In this document: positions 8,600-16,524 of the stretch, one piece after another | Position numbering within the stretch: position 1 is the first letter of the stretch | Layout: every line of letters begins with the position of its first letter | Assembly: GCF_014854695.1 (NCBI RefSeq) | Contig: NZ_CP027557.1 | Coordinates: 1,116,001 to 1,180,000, forward strand | Length of the DNA stretch: 64,000 nt | Source: Rhodococcus rhodochrous | GTDB lineage: Bacteria > Actinomycetota > Actinomycetes > Mycobacteriales > Mycobacteriaceae | Direction: 5' to 3' | Made by a program: the position numbers and the translations under genes | Notes under the pieces: generated by a model | Database searches by the model: none | What the model was told of the DNA's origin: nothing | The model's input: only the letters and a program-made list of their open reading frames with translations

Positions 8600-9993
8600 T
8601 CCTCGGTCGCCGGTCGGTCCTCCACGGTGCGGGCCGGCCTGATCACCAGCTCGAGGGCGAGCAGTACCAGAACAGCACCCAGCACGATGAACGCGACCAC
8701 CAGACCTGTCGGGTAGCGCCAGAACATCACGAGCAGTGCGGCCACTCCGATGACGACCGCCCGGATCGCGACGCGGGCACGGAAGGCCGCTTCTTCGAAC
8801 GCATTCGGCGGGCGGGGCCGACGTAGCCGCTGGACGGCATCGAGGCTGCGGCCGAACCCACGCCGAACGGTCCGGGCGGAGGACGAGCCACCGGTGAGGT
8901 AGGCACCGAGAGCGATCACCAGTCCGAGCACCGCGACCGCCCGAAGGCTGGTCCGCAGCGGCATCAGCACGGCATCGATGATGGCTGCTGCCGCCTCCGG
9001 CGACAGGACGTCGGGCGGGACATCGTCGAGATACAACGACCGGACGATGATGAGCGCGACCGCCAGAACGAACATTCCTACGACCAGTGCGAGGCCGACC
9101 AAGGCGAGTGCGCGTAGGCGACGGCCCGGCGGCGCGACGGCGACTGCGCCGGCAGCAGCGGCGAGGGTGATCCAGGGCAGCACATCCGAAATGTTGTCGA
9201 GAGTGTTCACGGCTCGCTGCGCCCGGACCAGTTCCGGTGATCGGAACAGGACCAACTGCTTGTCGACACTCGGGATCTTCTCCGCGAACGTGAAACCGCG
9301 GTCGAGGAGACGGCCCTTCACGTTGTCGATCACCGTGCCGAGCGAAATGCTCACCGTGCCCGAATCGTCGACCGTCACCGACGACGGCCCGACGTCGCCG
9401 GTCACCACCGCGACCAATGCGTCGTGGGCGGCGCGGTGGGCCTGGATCCACAGATCCTCGAACTGCTCGCTCTGCACCAGTGACAACACTGTCTCGTTGA
9501 CGAAGTTCCGCGCCTGTCCGGTGATCACCGGTGCCAGTCCCTCGACGGCGCGGTCGACGCGCGGCGCGTTCTCCGTGGCCGGAACGGCGTCGGTGAGAGC
9601 GACCAGAGCGTCGGTCGTCAGACCTTCGACGTCGACGCGTGTGAAGATCTCGTCGGTGACGGAATTCGCGATCTGCGTCTGGATGGCGGGGTTCGAGCCC
9701 AGCGGGGCGACGGTTGTCACGTACCGGTCGGTGTCGAGGATCTCGCTGCGCACGAACCGTGCGGTGACCGAGAGGACGGCCAGGACCGCGACCAGCACGG
9801 CGAGCAGTGCAACGGCAGCCCAGCGCCAGCCGTGTCTCGCGGGCCGCGGCTCGGGAACGGGCTCCACCCCGACAGCGGCTCGTTCCCGAAGCGCAGCGAC
9901 TTCTGCACGCAACCGATCGAGTTCGGCGCGCTCGTCGTCGTCCAGTCGGTCGGGTCGGGGACCTTCACCGCCCGTGCCGATGTTTGTGGTCAT
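8584..9993 (-). CDS. Multi-span membrane protein of unknown function
   Basis: A 469-residue protein I do not recognise by family name. It starts with a charged coiled-coil-like helix (RLDDDERAELDRLRAEVAAL), then a membrane span at about residues 58-78. A large extracytoplasmic region of about 190 residues follows, in which DTDRYVTTVAPLGSNPAIQT resembles a recurrent actinobacterial sequence. The C-terminal part has about five more membrane spans, ending in a short polar tail. I chose ATG 9993 (MTTNIG) over an in-frame ATG at 10026. A CCCC-GAAA-GGGG hairpin lies over its Shine-Dalgarno. The gene is convergent with the SulP gene, with a 16-bp overlap. Confidence 0.75.
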   Translation of the reverse strand: MTTNIGTGGEGPRPDRLDDDERAELDRLRAEVAALRERAAVGVEPVPEPRPARHGWRWAAVALLAVLVAVLAVLSVTARFVRSEILDTDRYVTTVAPLGSNPAIQTQIANSVTDEIFTRVDVEGLTTDALVALTDAVPATENAPRVDRAVEGLAPVITGQARNFVNETVLSLVQSEQFEDLWIQAHRAAHDALVAVVTGDVGPSSVTVDDSGTVSISLGTVIDNVKGRLLDRGFTFAEKIPSVDKQLVLFRSPELVRAQRAVNTLDNISDVLPWITLAAAAGAVAVAPPGRRLRALALVGLALVVGMFVLAVALIIVRSLYLDDVPPDVLSPEAAAAIIDAVLMPLRTSLRAVAVLGLVIALGAYLTGGSSSARTVRRGFGRSLDAVQRLRRPRPPNAFEEAAFRARVAIRAVVIGVAALLVMFWRYPTGLVVAFIVLGAVLVLLALELVIRPARTVEDRPATEDQPTT

Positions 9994-10004
9994 CCCTGCA
10001 TCGC

Positions 10005-10016
10005 CCCCTTTCGGGG
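10005..10016 (-). promoter_or_regulatory. GAAA-tetraloop hairpin over the Shine-Dalgarno of the 8584-9993 gene
   Basis: On the minus strand the sequence CCCC-GAAA-GGGG can form a 4-bp G/C stem closed by a GNRA-type tetraloop. Its 3' arm is the G-rich tract that would serve as Shine-Dalgarno for the ATG at 9993. This could limit translation, but it is short and the effect is inference only. Confidence 0.3.
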
Positions 10017-10189
10017 CCGGACCCATTATGCGCTGTTGCCGACAACTCCGGTTGGAATTTGGATCCTGTTCCCTTCAGAAGTCGACTTCGAGTGGTCATA
10101 CTCGACAGGAGGGGATCTGTTGTCGACGACACCGACGGAAGTCCACTCCCGGCTTCCGCCAACGATCTTTCATCGAAAAGAGGCTTCAG

Positions 10190-10639
10190 GTGACCGATTC
10201 GGATATCGACGAGATGGGCCCGGTCGACTATCTCGTCATCGAATTCCCCGCCGACCGACCACCGAACGGTTCTGCTCTACCGCTGCTGCTCGACCTCGTC
10301 GAGCGAGGCATCATCCGGGTGCTCGATCTCGCGTTCGTCCGTAAGGACACCGACGGTTCGGTCGCCGGGATCGACATCTCCGAGGTCGGGCTCGAAGGAG
10401 AAGTCGACGTGACGTTGTTCGCGGAGGCGTCGTCGGGCCTGCTCGGCGACACCGATTTCGACGAAGCGGGGGCTGCGCTCGAACCCGGCTGCTCGGCGGC
10501 CGTGCTCGTCTACGAGAACACCTGGGCTGCTCCGCTGGCGCGGGCACTGCGTCGCAACGGCGCCGAACTCGTCGCGTCCGGGCGTATCCCGGTCCAGAGC
10601 ATCCTGGCTTCGCTGGAGAAGCTCGACGTCGAAATGTGA
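10190..10639 (+). CDS. DUF6325 family protein
   Basis: A 149-residue cytosolic protein of the DUF6325 type, recognised by MGPVDYLVIEFPADR near the N-terminus, LVERGIIRVLDLAFVRKDTD, and the C-terminal pattern VLVYENTWAAPLARALRRNG. GTG 10190 is the start because AAAAGAGG lies 5 nt upstream; the long open frame further upstream is shadow sequence. Its stop lies 32 nt before the SHOCT-protein ATG at 10672. DUF6325 next to a small SHOCT protein is an arrangement I recall in actinobacteria. The function is unknown; a stress or envelope role is often guessed. Confidence 0.85.
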   Translation: MTDSDIDEMGPVDYLVIEFPADRPPNGSALPLLLDLVERGIIRVLDLAFVRKDTDGSVAGIDISEVGLEGEVDVTLFAEASSGLLGDTDFDEAGAALEPGCSAAVLVYENTWAAPLARALRRNGAELVASGRIPVQSILASLEKLDVEM

Positions 10640-10671
10640 CTCGAGCGAACGAAATACACGAGGAGATCGAC

Positions 10672-10959
10672 ATGCCAGGACTACTCCGCGGGGTGGCTCG
10701 CACCGCAGTCGTAGCCGGGACGGCGACGGCCGTCTCCAACCGCGTCTCCCGTCGGCAGGGAGAACGATGGGCATCGCAAGGCCAGGCCGGCTACGGGCGC
10801 CCCGCACAGTACGCACCCGGACCCGAACCCATGCCCGCGCCGCCTCCGGGTGGAACGGACCGCATCGCCGCGCTGAAGGATCTCGCAGAATTGAAGGCCC
10901 AGGGTGTGCTCACCGAGGCCGAGTTCGAGAGGGAGAAGGCGCGAATTCTTGCATCCTGA
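10672..10959 (+). CDS. Small SHOCT-domain protein
   Basis: A 95-residue protein with a basic/hydrophobic N-terminus (MPGLLRGVARTAVVAGTATA), a proline-rich middle (PGPEPMPAPPPGG) and a C-terminal SHOCT motif (IAALKDLAELKAQGVLTEAEFEREKARIL). SHOCT is a short helix pair found at the C-termini of many bacterial proteins and thought to mediate oligomerization. The ATG at 10672 is chosen because GAGGAGA lies 5 nt upstream; the upstream in-frame start at 10636 would overlap the DUF6325 stop and lacks a ribosome site. It probably shares a transcript with the DUF6325 gene. Confidence 0.82.
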   Translation: MPGLLRGVARTAVVAGTATAVSNRVSRRQGERWASQGQAGYGRPAQYAPGPEPMPAPPPGGTDRIAALKDLAELKAQGVLTEAEFEREKARILAS

Positions 10960-11072
10960 GCCCGAGTCCGGCCTCTGCGTCGAGCGGACACGACCGCTCC
11001 CACGCGGCGGCGACGGGTCGAGGAACGAGCTTCATGGGCGACTGGAGGTGCCGTCAGCTCTTCGGGCACGAC

Positions 11073-11125
11073 GTCGACGTCGGGGAGGTCGAGCCGGAAT
11101 ACTGGTCGACCTCCCCGACGTCGAC
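11073..11125. terminator. Perfect 20-bp inverted repeat, probable bidirectional terminator
   Basis: GTCGACGTCGGGGAGGTCGA (11073-11092) is followed 13 nt later by its exact reverse complement (11106-11125). It lies between the ends of two convergent genes, the SHOCT gene ending at 10959 and the exporter ending at 11210, so both could terminate here. There is no T-tract, which is common for actinobacterial terminators. The stem is unusually long and perfect. Confidence 0.6.
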
Positions 11126-11209
11126 CTGAGATCGTAACGGTGAAGCACTGCATCTGTTGAGAGAGAGCGTATTCCGTGTGTCTCCGGCCCTATCCTCGCG
11201 ACATGGTCG

Positions 11210-12619
11210 TCACTGGGCTCCGAAGGCGGAAGGCGTGGCACTCGAGGTCGCGGGAAGGAACGCGGACGCGACGAGTCCGACGAGCCCGATGCACGCCAGC
11301 ACGATCATCGCGGCCGCATACGACCGGTCCGGCGTGGCGAGACCGACGACGAGGACGGTGCCTGCCACGGCGGTGCCCAGGGACGAACCCAGATTGGACA
11401 CGCACCGCGACAAGCCGGAGATTTCACCCTGCTGTTCCTCCGGGAACGCCGACTGCACGACGTTCACGGACGGAGTGAGCATCGCACCCAGTCCGACGCC
11501 GATGAGCAACAGGCCCGGGGCGAACGCCCATGCGCTGGTCCATGCACGGACCAGCAGGAGCAGAACCACGATGCCGCCGAGGGTGACGACGAAGCCGCTC
11601 ATGATGAGGGCACGCTGTGAATGCCTGGCGGCCAATCGTTCCGCCAGCAATGAGGAACCGAGGATGCCGGCGGTGGCGGCGGTGAAGATGATGCCTGTCT
11701 CGATTGCGTTGTAGCCGCGGACCACCTGCAGGAATGCCGAGACGACGAACGCGACGCCCATCAGCAGCAGCCACTGGATGTTCTGGGTGACGAGCGCGAG
11801 ATTCGATGTGCGATTACGGAACAGGTCGGTCGAGAGGAGTGGCACTCTGCCGGCCCGTTCGAAGCGTCGTACGTGCAGGAAGAACCCGGCGACGAGCAGG
11901 ATTCCGATGCCGATGAGGCCGGCGGATACCGAGAGTGCATTGTCCGCCTGGAGAATCCCCATGACGATACAGACGAGACCTGCGGCGGACAGGACGGCGC
12001 CGATCCCGTCGAAGGGAGTGGTCGGATCCGGGGGCAGGGGATCCTCGAGTCCTTTGCTCAGAACGACGATGGCGGCGACGATCAGTGCCTGGAAGACGAA
12101 GGCGGCCCGCCAGTCGATCGCAGTAGTGATCAATCCACCGATCAGCGGCCCGGCTGCGGCGCCTATCCCACCCATGCCGGTGATCACGCCGAAGGCCCGT
12201 GCCCGGGACTTCATATCGGTGAAGAGCATCGTCGTGAGGATGTATACGGGCGGGATGAGCAGTGCGGTGCCGATTCCCTCGAAGATCGAATTGCCCAGGA
12301 TCAGGATTCCCAGACCCGGTGCTGCTGCGCTGAGAAGTGCCCCCACGCCGTACAGTACGAGTCCGGCGACGAAGCACCGCTTGCGACCCCATCGGTCCGT
12401 CAGTTTCCCACCCGGAATCATGAAAGCTGCCATGACCAGAAGGAACACGGTGATCGCGGTCTGCACACCCTGCACCGTGGTGTCCAGGTCGACGCTGATG
12501 TCGTTGATCATCACGTTCATGTTCGAACCTGCGAAACTGCAGATGAACTGAGCGAGGGCGAGTGGGAGCAACATTCGCCGAATAGGGGCGGGTGGTGCTG
12601 CCGCCGGATTTTCGGTCAT
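11210..12619 (-). CDS. MFS transporter, DHA2 (EmrB/QacA) type
   Basis: A 469-residue transporter with about 14 predicted membrane segments. Helix 1 carries NMNVMINDISVDLDTT, helix 2 leads into the motif-A loop GGKLTDRWGRKRCF, and helix 5 has the motif-C-like GGIGAAAGPLIGGL. It is only distantly similar to the exporter at 732-2333. I chose ATG 12619 (MTENPAAAPP), which has GGGAAG 6 nt upstream; an in-frame ATG at 12673 would add 18 residues. It is divergent from the GH15 gene across a 162-bp gap. The role is inferred as drug or metabolite efflux; the substrate is unknown. Confidence 0.9.
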   Translation of the reverse strand: MTENPAAAPPAPIRRMLLPLALAQFICSFAGSNMNVMINDISVDLDTTVQGVQTAITVFLLVMAAFMIPGGKLTDRWGRKRCFVAGLVLYGVGALLSAAAPGLGILILGNSIFEGIGTALLIPPVYILTTMLFTDMKSRARAFGVITGMGGIGAAAGPLIGGLITTAIDWRAAFVFQALIVAAIVVLSKGLEDPLPPDPTTPFDGIGAVLSAAGLVCIVMGILQADNALSVSAGLIGIGILLVAGFFLHVRRFERAGRVPLLSTDLFRNRTSNLALVTQNIQWLLLMGVAFVVSAFLQVVRGYNAIETGIIFTAATAGILGSSLLAERLAARHSQRALIMSGFVVTLGGIVVLLLLVRAWTSAWAFAPGLLLIGVGLGAMLTPSVNVVQSAFPEEQQGEISGLSRCVSNLGSSLGTAVAGTVLVVGLATPDRSYAAAMIVLACIGLVGLVASAFLPATSSATPSAFGAQ

Positions 12620-12781
12620 CTCGTACTTCCCGTCGCGGAGGACGTCGCCGAAACTCTGAACGTCATGATCCACCGCGGTGGTGGACGGTGGCGCAGACGA
12701 GTCGAAACCGTGACCTTGACCTGATATCCGAGACCGGAGGAAGATCGAAGAACTCGACTCCTCTTCTCACGAGGTAACGTC

Positions 12782-14584
12782 ATGCTTCTCGAGGACTACG
12801 GCTTCATCGGTGACCTGCAGACCTCCGCGCTCGTCGGCCGGAACGGCTCGATCGACTGGCTGTGTATGCCCGCGTTCGACTCCGGGTCGTGTTTCGCGGC
12901 CCTGCTCGGCGGCCCGGAGCACGGACGCTGGCTCGTCGCGTCTGTGGCGGAACCCGTGGCGGTCACCCGTCGCTATGTCGACGACACCCTGGTGCTCGAG
13001 ACCGACTTCGAGACTGCAGAGGGCGCCGTCCGTCTGATCGACTTCATGCCTCGTCGGGGATCGGGTCCACCTCGGCTGATCCGTATCGTCGAGGGGTTGC
13101 GGGGCCGTGTGCCGATGCGAATGCACTTGGCGATACGCCCCGATTATGCGGCGGTTACACCGTGGGTCGAAGCGGTGGCCGACGGTGCTGTCGCGACGGC
13201 CGGCCCGGACGCCTTCCACCTGTGCACGACGGTGCCATTGGAGATCCGTGCCGGGACCGTCGAATCCGAGTTCGTCGCCGTGGAGAGCGGCCGATACCGA
13301 TTCGCTCTGGACCGGTACCCATCCTTCGAACCTGCCCCCGTCGTCGAGGATGCCGAATCTGCGCTCGCGCGCACCGTGGAGTGGTGGCGCGACTGGACCG
13401 GTCGGTGCACCTACAAAGGGGCGTATCGTGACGAGGTGATCCGATCTCTGATCGTGCTCAAAGGGATGACCGACGAGACGACCGGTGCGATCGTGGCGGC
13501 CCCGACCACCTCCCTGCCCGAAGCGCTCGGCGGGGTACGCAATTGGGACTACCGCTACTGCTGGTTGCGCGACTCGGTATTGGCACTCGAAGCGCTGCTC
13601 GCCGGGGGATACACCGGCGAGGCTCTGGCCTTCCGCGACTTCCTGCTCCGGGTGGGAACGGGTGATCCGGCCGATGTGCAGATCATGTACGGGATCAGGG
13701 GAGAACGTCGACTGACCGAGTTCGAGGTGGAACATCTGCCCGGTTACGAAGGATCGGCGCCCGTCCGGGTCGGAAACGCCGCAGCCGAACAGTTCCAGCT
13801 CGACGTGTACGGCGAGGTCCTCAGCGTGGCGTACAAGGGAGCCGAAGCGCTCGGCAGGATCGAGCCGCACATGTGGCCCCGCTGGCAGGCCGTGATCGAA
13901 TACGTCGAAGGAATCTGGCAGGAACCCGACGACGGGATCTGGGAAACACGTGGCCCCCGGCGCCATTTCACGCAGTCCAAGGTCATGGCCTGGGTCGTCT
14001 TCGACCGCGCGGTCCGGCTCGCCGAGGGATTCGGGCTCGACGCACCTCTCGAGCGGTGGAGGCGGACCCGAGACGAGATCCACCACGAGATCTGCGAGCG
14101 TGGATACGACCCGGTTCGCGGCACGTTCACGCAGTACTACGGGTCCGCGGAACTCGACGCCAGCGTGCTGCTCATCCCGCTCGTCGGCTTCCTGCCCCCG
14201 ACCGACGACCGGGTCACCTCCACCATCGACGCGATCCGGAACGAACTCGGTCGCGACGGCTTCGTGTCCCGATATTCCACGACGGATACCGACGACGGGC
14301 TCCCCGGGGACGAAGGGCAGTTCCTGGCCTGCTCGTTCTGGCTGGTGAGTGCATTGGCGCTCAACGGCCGGGTCGACGAGGCCCGCGTGTTGTTCGAGCG
14401 GTTGTTCGGGCTCACCAACGACCTCGGACTGCTCGCCGAGGAGTACGACGTGCCGGCGGGGAGGCAGGTCGGCAACTTTCCCCAGGCGTTCAGTCACCTC
14501 ACTCTCGTCGGCGCGGCTTGCGCGATCACCGTCGCCGAACGGGCACGGGCAGTGGATCCGGCCGACGGAGCACCGGCCGTCTGA
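12782..14584 (+). CDS. Glycoside hydrolase family 15 protein (glucoamylase/trehalase-like)
   Basis: A 600-residue cytosolic protein of the GH15 group, which includes glucoamylases and actinobacterial trehalases. The N-terminal domain begins LLEDYGFIGDLQTSALVGRN followed by GSIDWLCMP, a hallmark of bacterial GH15 proteins. The catalytic (alpha/alpha)6-barrel begins about residue 235 and includes NWDYRYCWLRDS, with later FTQSKVMAWVVFDRA and NFPQAFSHL. There is no signal peptide, so the substrate is probably an intracellular alpha-glucoside such as trehalose or a maltodextrin. The ATG at 12782 has GAGG 8 nt upstream. Sequence alone does not separate trehalase from glucoamylase. Confidence 0.9.
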   Translation: MLLEDYGFIGDLQTSALVGRNGSIDWLCMPAFDSGSCFAALLGGPEHGRWLVASVAEPVAVTRRYVDDTLVLETDFETAEGAVRLIDFMPRRGSGPPRLIRIVEGLRGRVPMRMHLAIRPDYAAVTPWVEAVADGAVATAGPDAFHLCTTVPLEIRAGTVESEFVAVESGRYRFALDRYPSFEPAPVVEDAESALARTVEWWRDWTGRCTYKGAYRDEVIRSLIVLKGMTDETTGAIVAAPTTSLPEALGGVRNWDYRYCWLRDSVLALEALLAGGYTGEALAFRDFLLRVGTGDPADVQIMYGIRGERRLTEFEVEHLPGYEGSAPVRVGNAAAEQFQLDVYGEVLSVAYKGAEALGRIEPHMWPRWQAVIEYVEGIWQEPDDGIWETRGPRRHFTQSKVMAWVVFDRAVRLAEGFGLDAPLERWRRTRDEIHHEICERGYDPVRGTFTQYYGSAELDASVLLIPLVGFLPPTDDRVTSTIDAIRNELGRDGFVSRYSTTDTDDGLPGDEGQFLACSFWLVSALALNGRVDEARVLFERLFGLTNDLGLLAEEYDVPAGRQVGNFPQAFSHLTLVGAACAITVAERARAVDPADGAPAV

Positions 14585-14898
14585 TCCGACATCATCAGAA
14601 CACCATGTGTCCGTGAGGTATTCACCCACACCGTGCGTGCTGTATGTATCCTGTGGGTACATGCTGTCCCGCATACGCGCCCGTGTTCGTCGGTGTCTGT
14701 TCATCGAGCGAACTACATTGATGCACTGGGAAATCGGTATAAATCGTACGAATGTCGCCGATTCGGCGCGGACGCTTCCCCGGACCCGCCGAGCACGTTT
14801 CAATGACAGGTGCAGAGGGGCTGTCGGGAGCGCAGGGGATACGCTTCCGCGTCGCTTGCTCCGTCGGGGAAGTTTGCGAACGGTGGCAGGGGAACAAG
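14585..14898. other. 314-bp intergenic region before the cold-shock gene
   Basis: I see no gene here. The first half contains a loose inverted pair ACCCACA (14624-14630) / TGTGGGT (14652-14658). A promoter-like pair, TTGATG (14718-14723) and TATAAA (14738-14743), sits in an A+T-richer patch. Its 14-bp spacing is shorter than ideal, so the promoter call is tentative. The distance to the cold-shock start would leave a 5' leader of about 150 nt, which is typical for csp genes. Confidence 0.35.
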
Positions 14899-15099
14899 AT
14901 GGAACACGGTGTTGTGTTGTGGTTCGACGCCGGTCTGGGTCACGGCTTCATCCGTGACGACGACGGTACGGAGATCCTGGTGCACTACTCACAGATCGAT
15001 GGGAGCGGCTACCGCTTCCTGACAGGTGGCCAACAGGTCCGATTCGAGATCGGTTACGGGATCTTCGGTCGACAGGCGGTCAACGTGCAGGTGTGCTGA
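14899..15099 (+). CDS. Cold-shock-domain protein (CspA-like, divergent)
   Basis: A 66-residue single cold-shock domain (OB fold) protein expected to bind single-stranded RNA or DNA. The RNP1-like motif is GLGHGFI instead of the usual GKGFGFI, and RNP2 is EILVHYS instead of DVFVHFS. The opening GVVLWFDAGLGHGFIRDDDG matches the family pattern of an aromatic residue followed by a turn. The ATG at 14899 has CAGGGGA 5 nt upstream; the open frame extends upstream but without a ribosome site. The gene is 32 bp before the ANTAR-AraC gene, and the two may be transcribed together. The lysine-to-leucine change in RNP1 is a real departure from typical Csp proteins. Confidence 0.85.
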   Translation: MEHGVVLWFDAGLGHGFIRDDDGTEILVHYSQIDGSGYRFLTGGQQVRFEIGYGIFGRQAVNVQVC

Positions 15100-15131
15100 C
15101 ATGCGGAACGTTCGGATGGTGTGATCGTGTA

Positions 15132-15773
15132 ATGGACACACGGGCGAACGAGTGGGCGGAGGAGGCCCACATTCCGGCTGCAACTCCGACCGAGGAGCAG
15201 GTGTGGGCCTCGCGGGCCGCGATCGAGCGGGCCACGGGCGTGCTGATGGAGCGGTACGGACTCGATGCCGAGCAGGCGAAAGAGACGTTGCTCCAGGCGT
15301 CCCGTCACGCTGCCGTGTCGATGGTGCAGTTCGCGGGGGACGTGCTCACTTCGGGTCGAGCAGGTGAACCCCCCGAGATCCGAGTGGTGCTGGACGCCGC
15401 GTCCGCGCCTTCCGGTTTACGGAAGGCCGTCGCCTTCATCGAGTCCGAAGCGGCTCGTCCCATCAGGTTGGCGGACATCGTGGCTGCTGCGGGGGTCGGA
15501 GCCCGAGCTCTGCAGTACGACTTCGTGCGCCACCTTCATACGACGCCCACGCGATACCTTCGGTCGGTGCGTCTCGAGCGGGCTCATCGGGAGTTGCAGG
15601 CCGCCGACCCACAATGTGAGACGGTCGCGTCGATCGCTGCGCGGTGGGGCTTCTCCTCGCCCGGACGATTCGCGACGCAGTACCGGTCCGTCTATGGCAG
15701 ATCCCCTCGCGTGACCCGGTCGGACGCGCTGTGGTCCGATCGAACTACTGCCGATCCTGCAGAAAACGAATAG
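15132..15773 (+). CDS. ANTAR-AraC fusion regulator
   Basis: A 213-residue protein joining two nucleic-acid-binding domains. Residues about 20-75 form an ANTAR domain (AAIERATGVLMERYGLDAEQ), normally an RNA-binding antitermination module. Residues about 92-198 are an AraC/XylS-type double HTH (IRLADIVAAAGVGARALQYD; ASIAARWGFSSPGRFATQYR). No sensor domain is present. The start is ATG 15132; the upstream GTG at 15093 would overlap the cold-shock stop. The Shine-Dalgarno is weak, which suggests low expression or coupling to the cold-shock gene. The domain fusion implies control at both transcription start and elongation, but that is inference. Confidence 0.85.
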   Translation: MDTRANEWAEEAHIPAATPTEEQVWASRAAIERATGVLMERYGLDAEQAKETLLQASRHAAVSMVQFAGDVLTSGRAGEPPEIRVVLDAASAPSGLRKAVAFIESEAARPIRLADIVAAAGVGARALQYDFVRHLHTTPTRYLRSVRLERAHRELQAADPQCETVASIAARWGFSSPGRFATQYRSVYGRSPRVTRSDALWSDRTTADPAENE

Positions 15774-15784
15774 ACTGCACCGGA

Positions 15785-15803
15785 AGCGAACGATGTGTTC
15801 GCT
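15785..15803 (+). terminator. Small hairpin after the ANTAR-AraC gene
   Basis: AGCGAAC-GATGT-GTTCGCT is a perfect 7-bp stem with a 5-nt loop beginning 12 nt after the stop codon at 15773. The position suits a terminator for the cold-shock/ANTAR-AraC unit, although there is no T-tract. The remaining sequence to 16067 shows no gene. Confidence 0.4.
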
Positions 15804-16067
15804 GTGGACGCTGCCGGCGGGGCGCGAGACTTCCGACGCAGGGGGTCGGATCTGTCGACCTGCCCCGTCGGCGGTACTCCGAGTGCTCACAATCGGTCTC
15901 GGTGAGGATAATTCGGCGTATGCTCGGGACATCGGTGATCGCCTGTCACCCCCTGCATGGACGGTCACCGCCGCCGGGTGGATCAGAGGTAGGCCACTCA
16001 GGCGATGCCGGACCCTGTCGCCCATTTCCCCCTGCTCGGGCGGCAGGGTTTCGGCGCTGTCGGCACA

Positions 16068-16517
16068 TTATGTGTCGGAATCCGGCCCCGGGTCCGGGGA
16101 GCTCCCGGTCTCCTCGTCGACATCGTTTCCCGCGGCATCCGCGTTCGCTTCGTCGATCGCGTCGGGAGAACGATCGGCCCCCGGGCCGCGAGAGTCCGGG
16201 GCTCCGGAGTCGTAGCCTTCCGGATCTTCCTTCCCGTGTACACCGTTCCCTTCGGGAAGAGACGGGGGGAGTTCGGCCGAATACGGTGCACGCGGTGGGG
16301 CGATCTCGTCGAGACGTTCGTTGATCGCGTGGGCGATCAGATCGTGCTGCAGGCGGGGGAGCGGCAACAATCCGTTCAGATACGCCTCGATCTCGACCTT
16401 TCCCACTTCGCCCCCGAGGGCGAAATAGGGGAGCCACAGTTCCTCCACACCCAGTCCGGCGGCACGGAGCGCAGCGAGGAATCTGTGACGGTGTTCGCCG
16501 TCGGGGAGATAGTGCAT
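16068..16517 (-). CDS. Hypothetical protein with acidic disordered tail
   Basis: A 149-residue protein. Residues 1-75 (MHYLPDGEHRHRFLAALRAA; LWLPYFALGGEVGKVEIEAY) look folded and mainly helical. The rest is a low-complexity tail rich in Pro, Gly, Asp and Glu. It starts 7 nt after the stop of the GAF-ANTAR gene at 16525-17250 and is very likely translated from the same mRNA. I do not recognise a named family. The pairing suggests it may assist or be controlled by the GAF-ANTAR protein, but no motif gives a biochemical role. Confidence 0.7.
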   Translation of the reverse strand: MHYLPDGEHRHRFLAALRAAGLGVEELWLPYFALGGEVGKVEIEAYLNGLLPLPRLQHDLIAHAINERLDEIAPPRAPYSAELPPSLPEGNGVHGKEDPEGYDSGAPDSRGPGADRSPDAIDEANADAAGNDVDEETGSSPDPGPDSDT

Positions 16518-16524
16518 TGCGACC

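Noticed and set aside
14652-14660. SigB/SigF-type -10 (GGGTAC) in the csp upstream region
   Set aside because: No GTTT-like -35 is found at 14-16 bp upstream, so the match is to the -10 only.
12767-14803. Long minus-strand open frame opposite the GH15 gene
   Set aside because: It is the mirror of a strong GH15 coding sequence. Its translation is low in recognisable domains and rich in Arg/Pro/His, as expected for antisense frames in high-G+C DNA.
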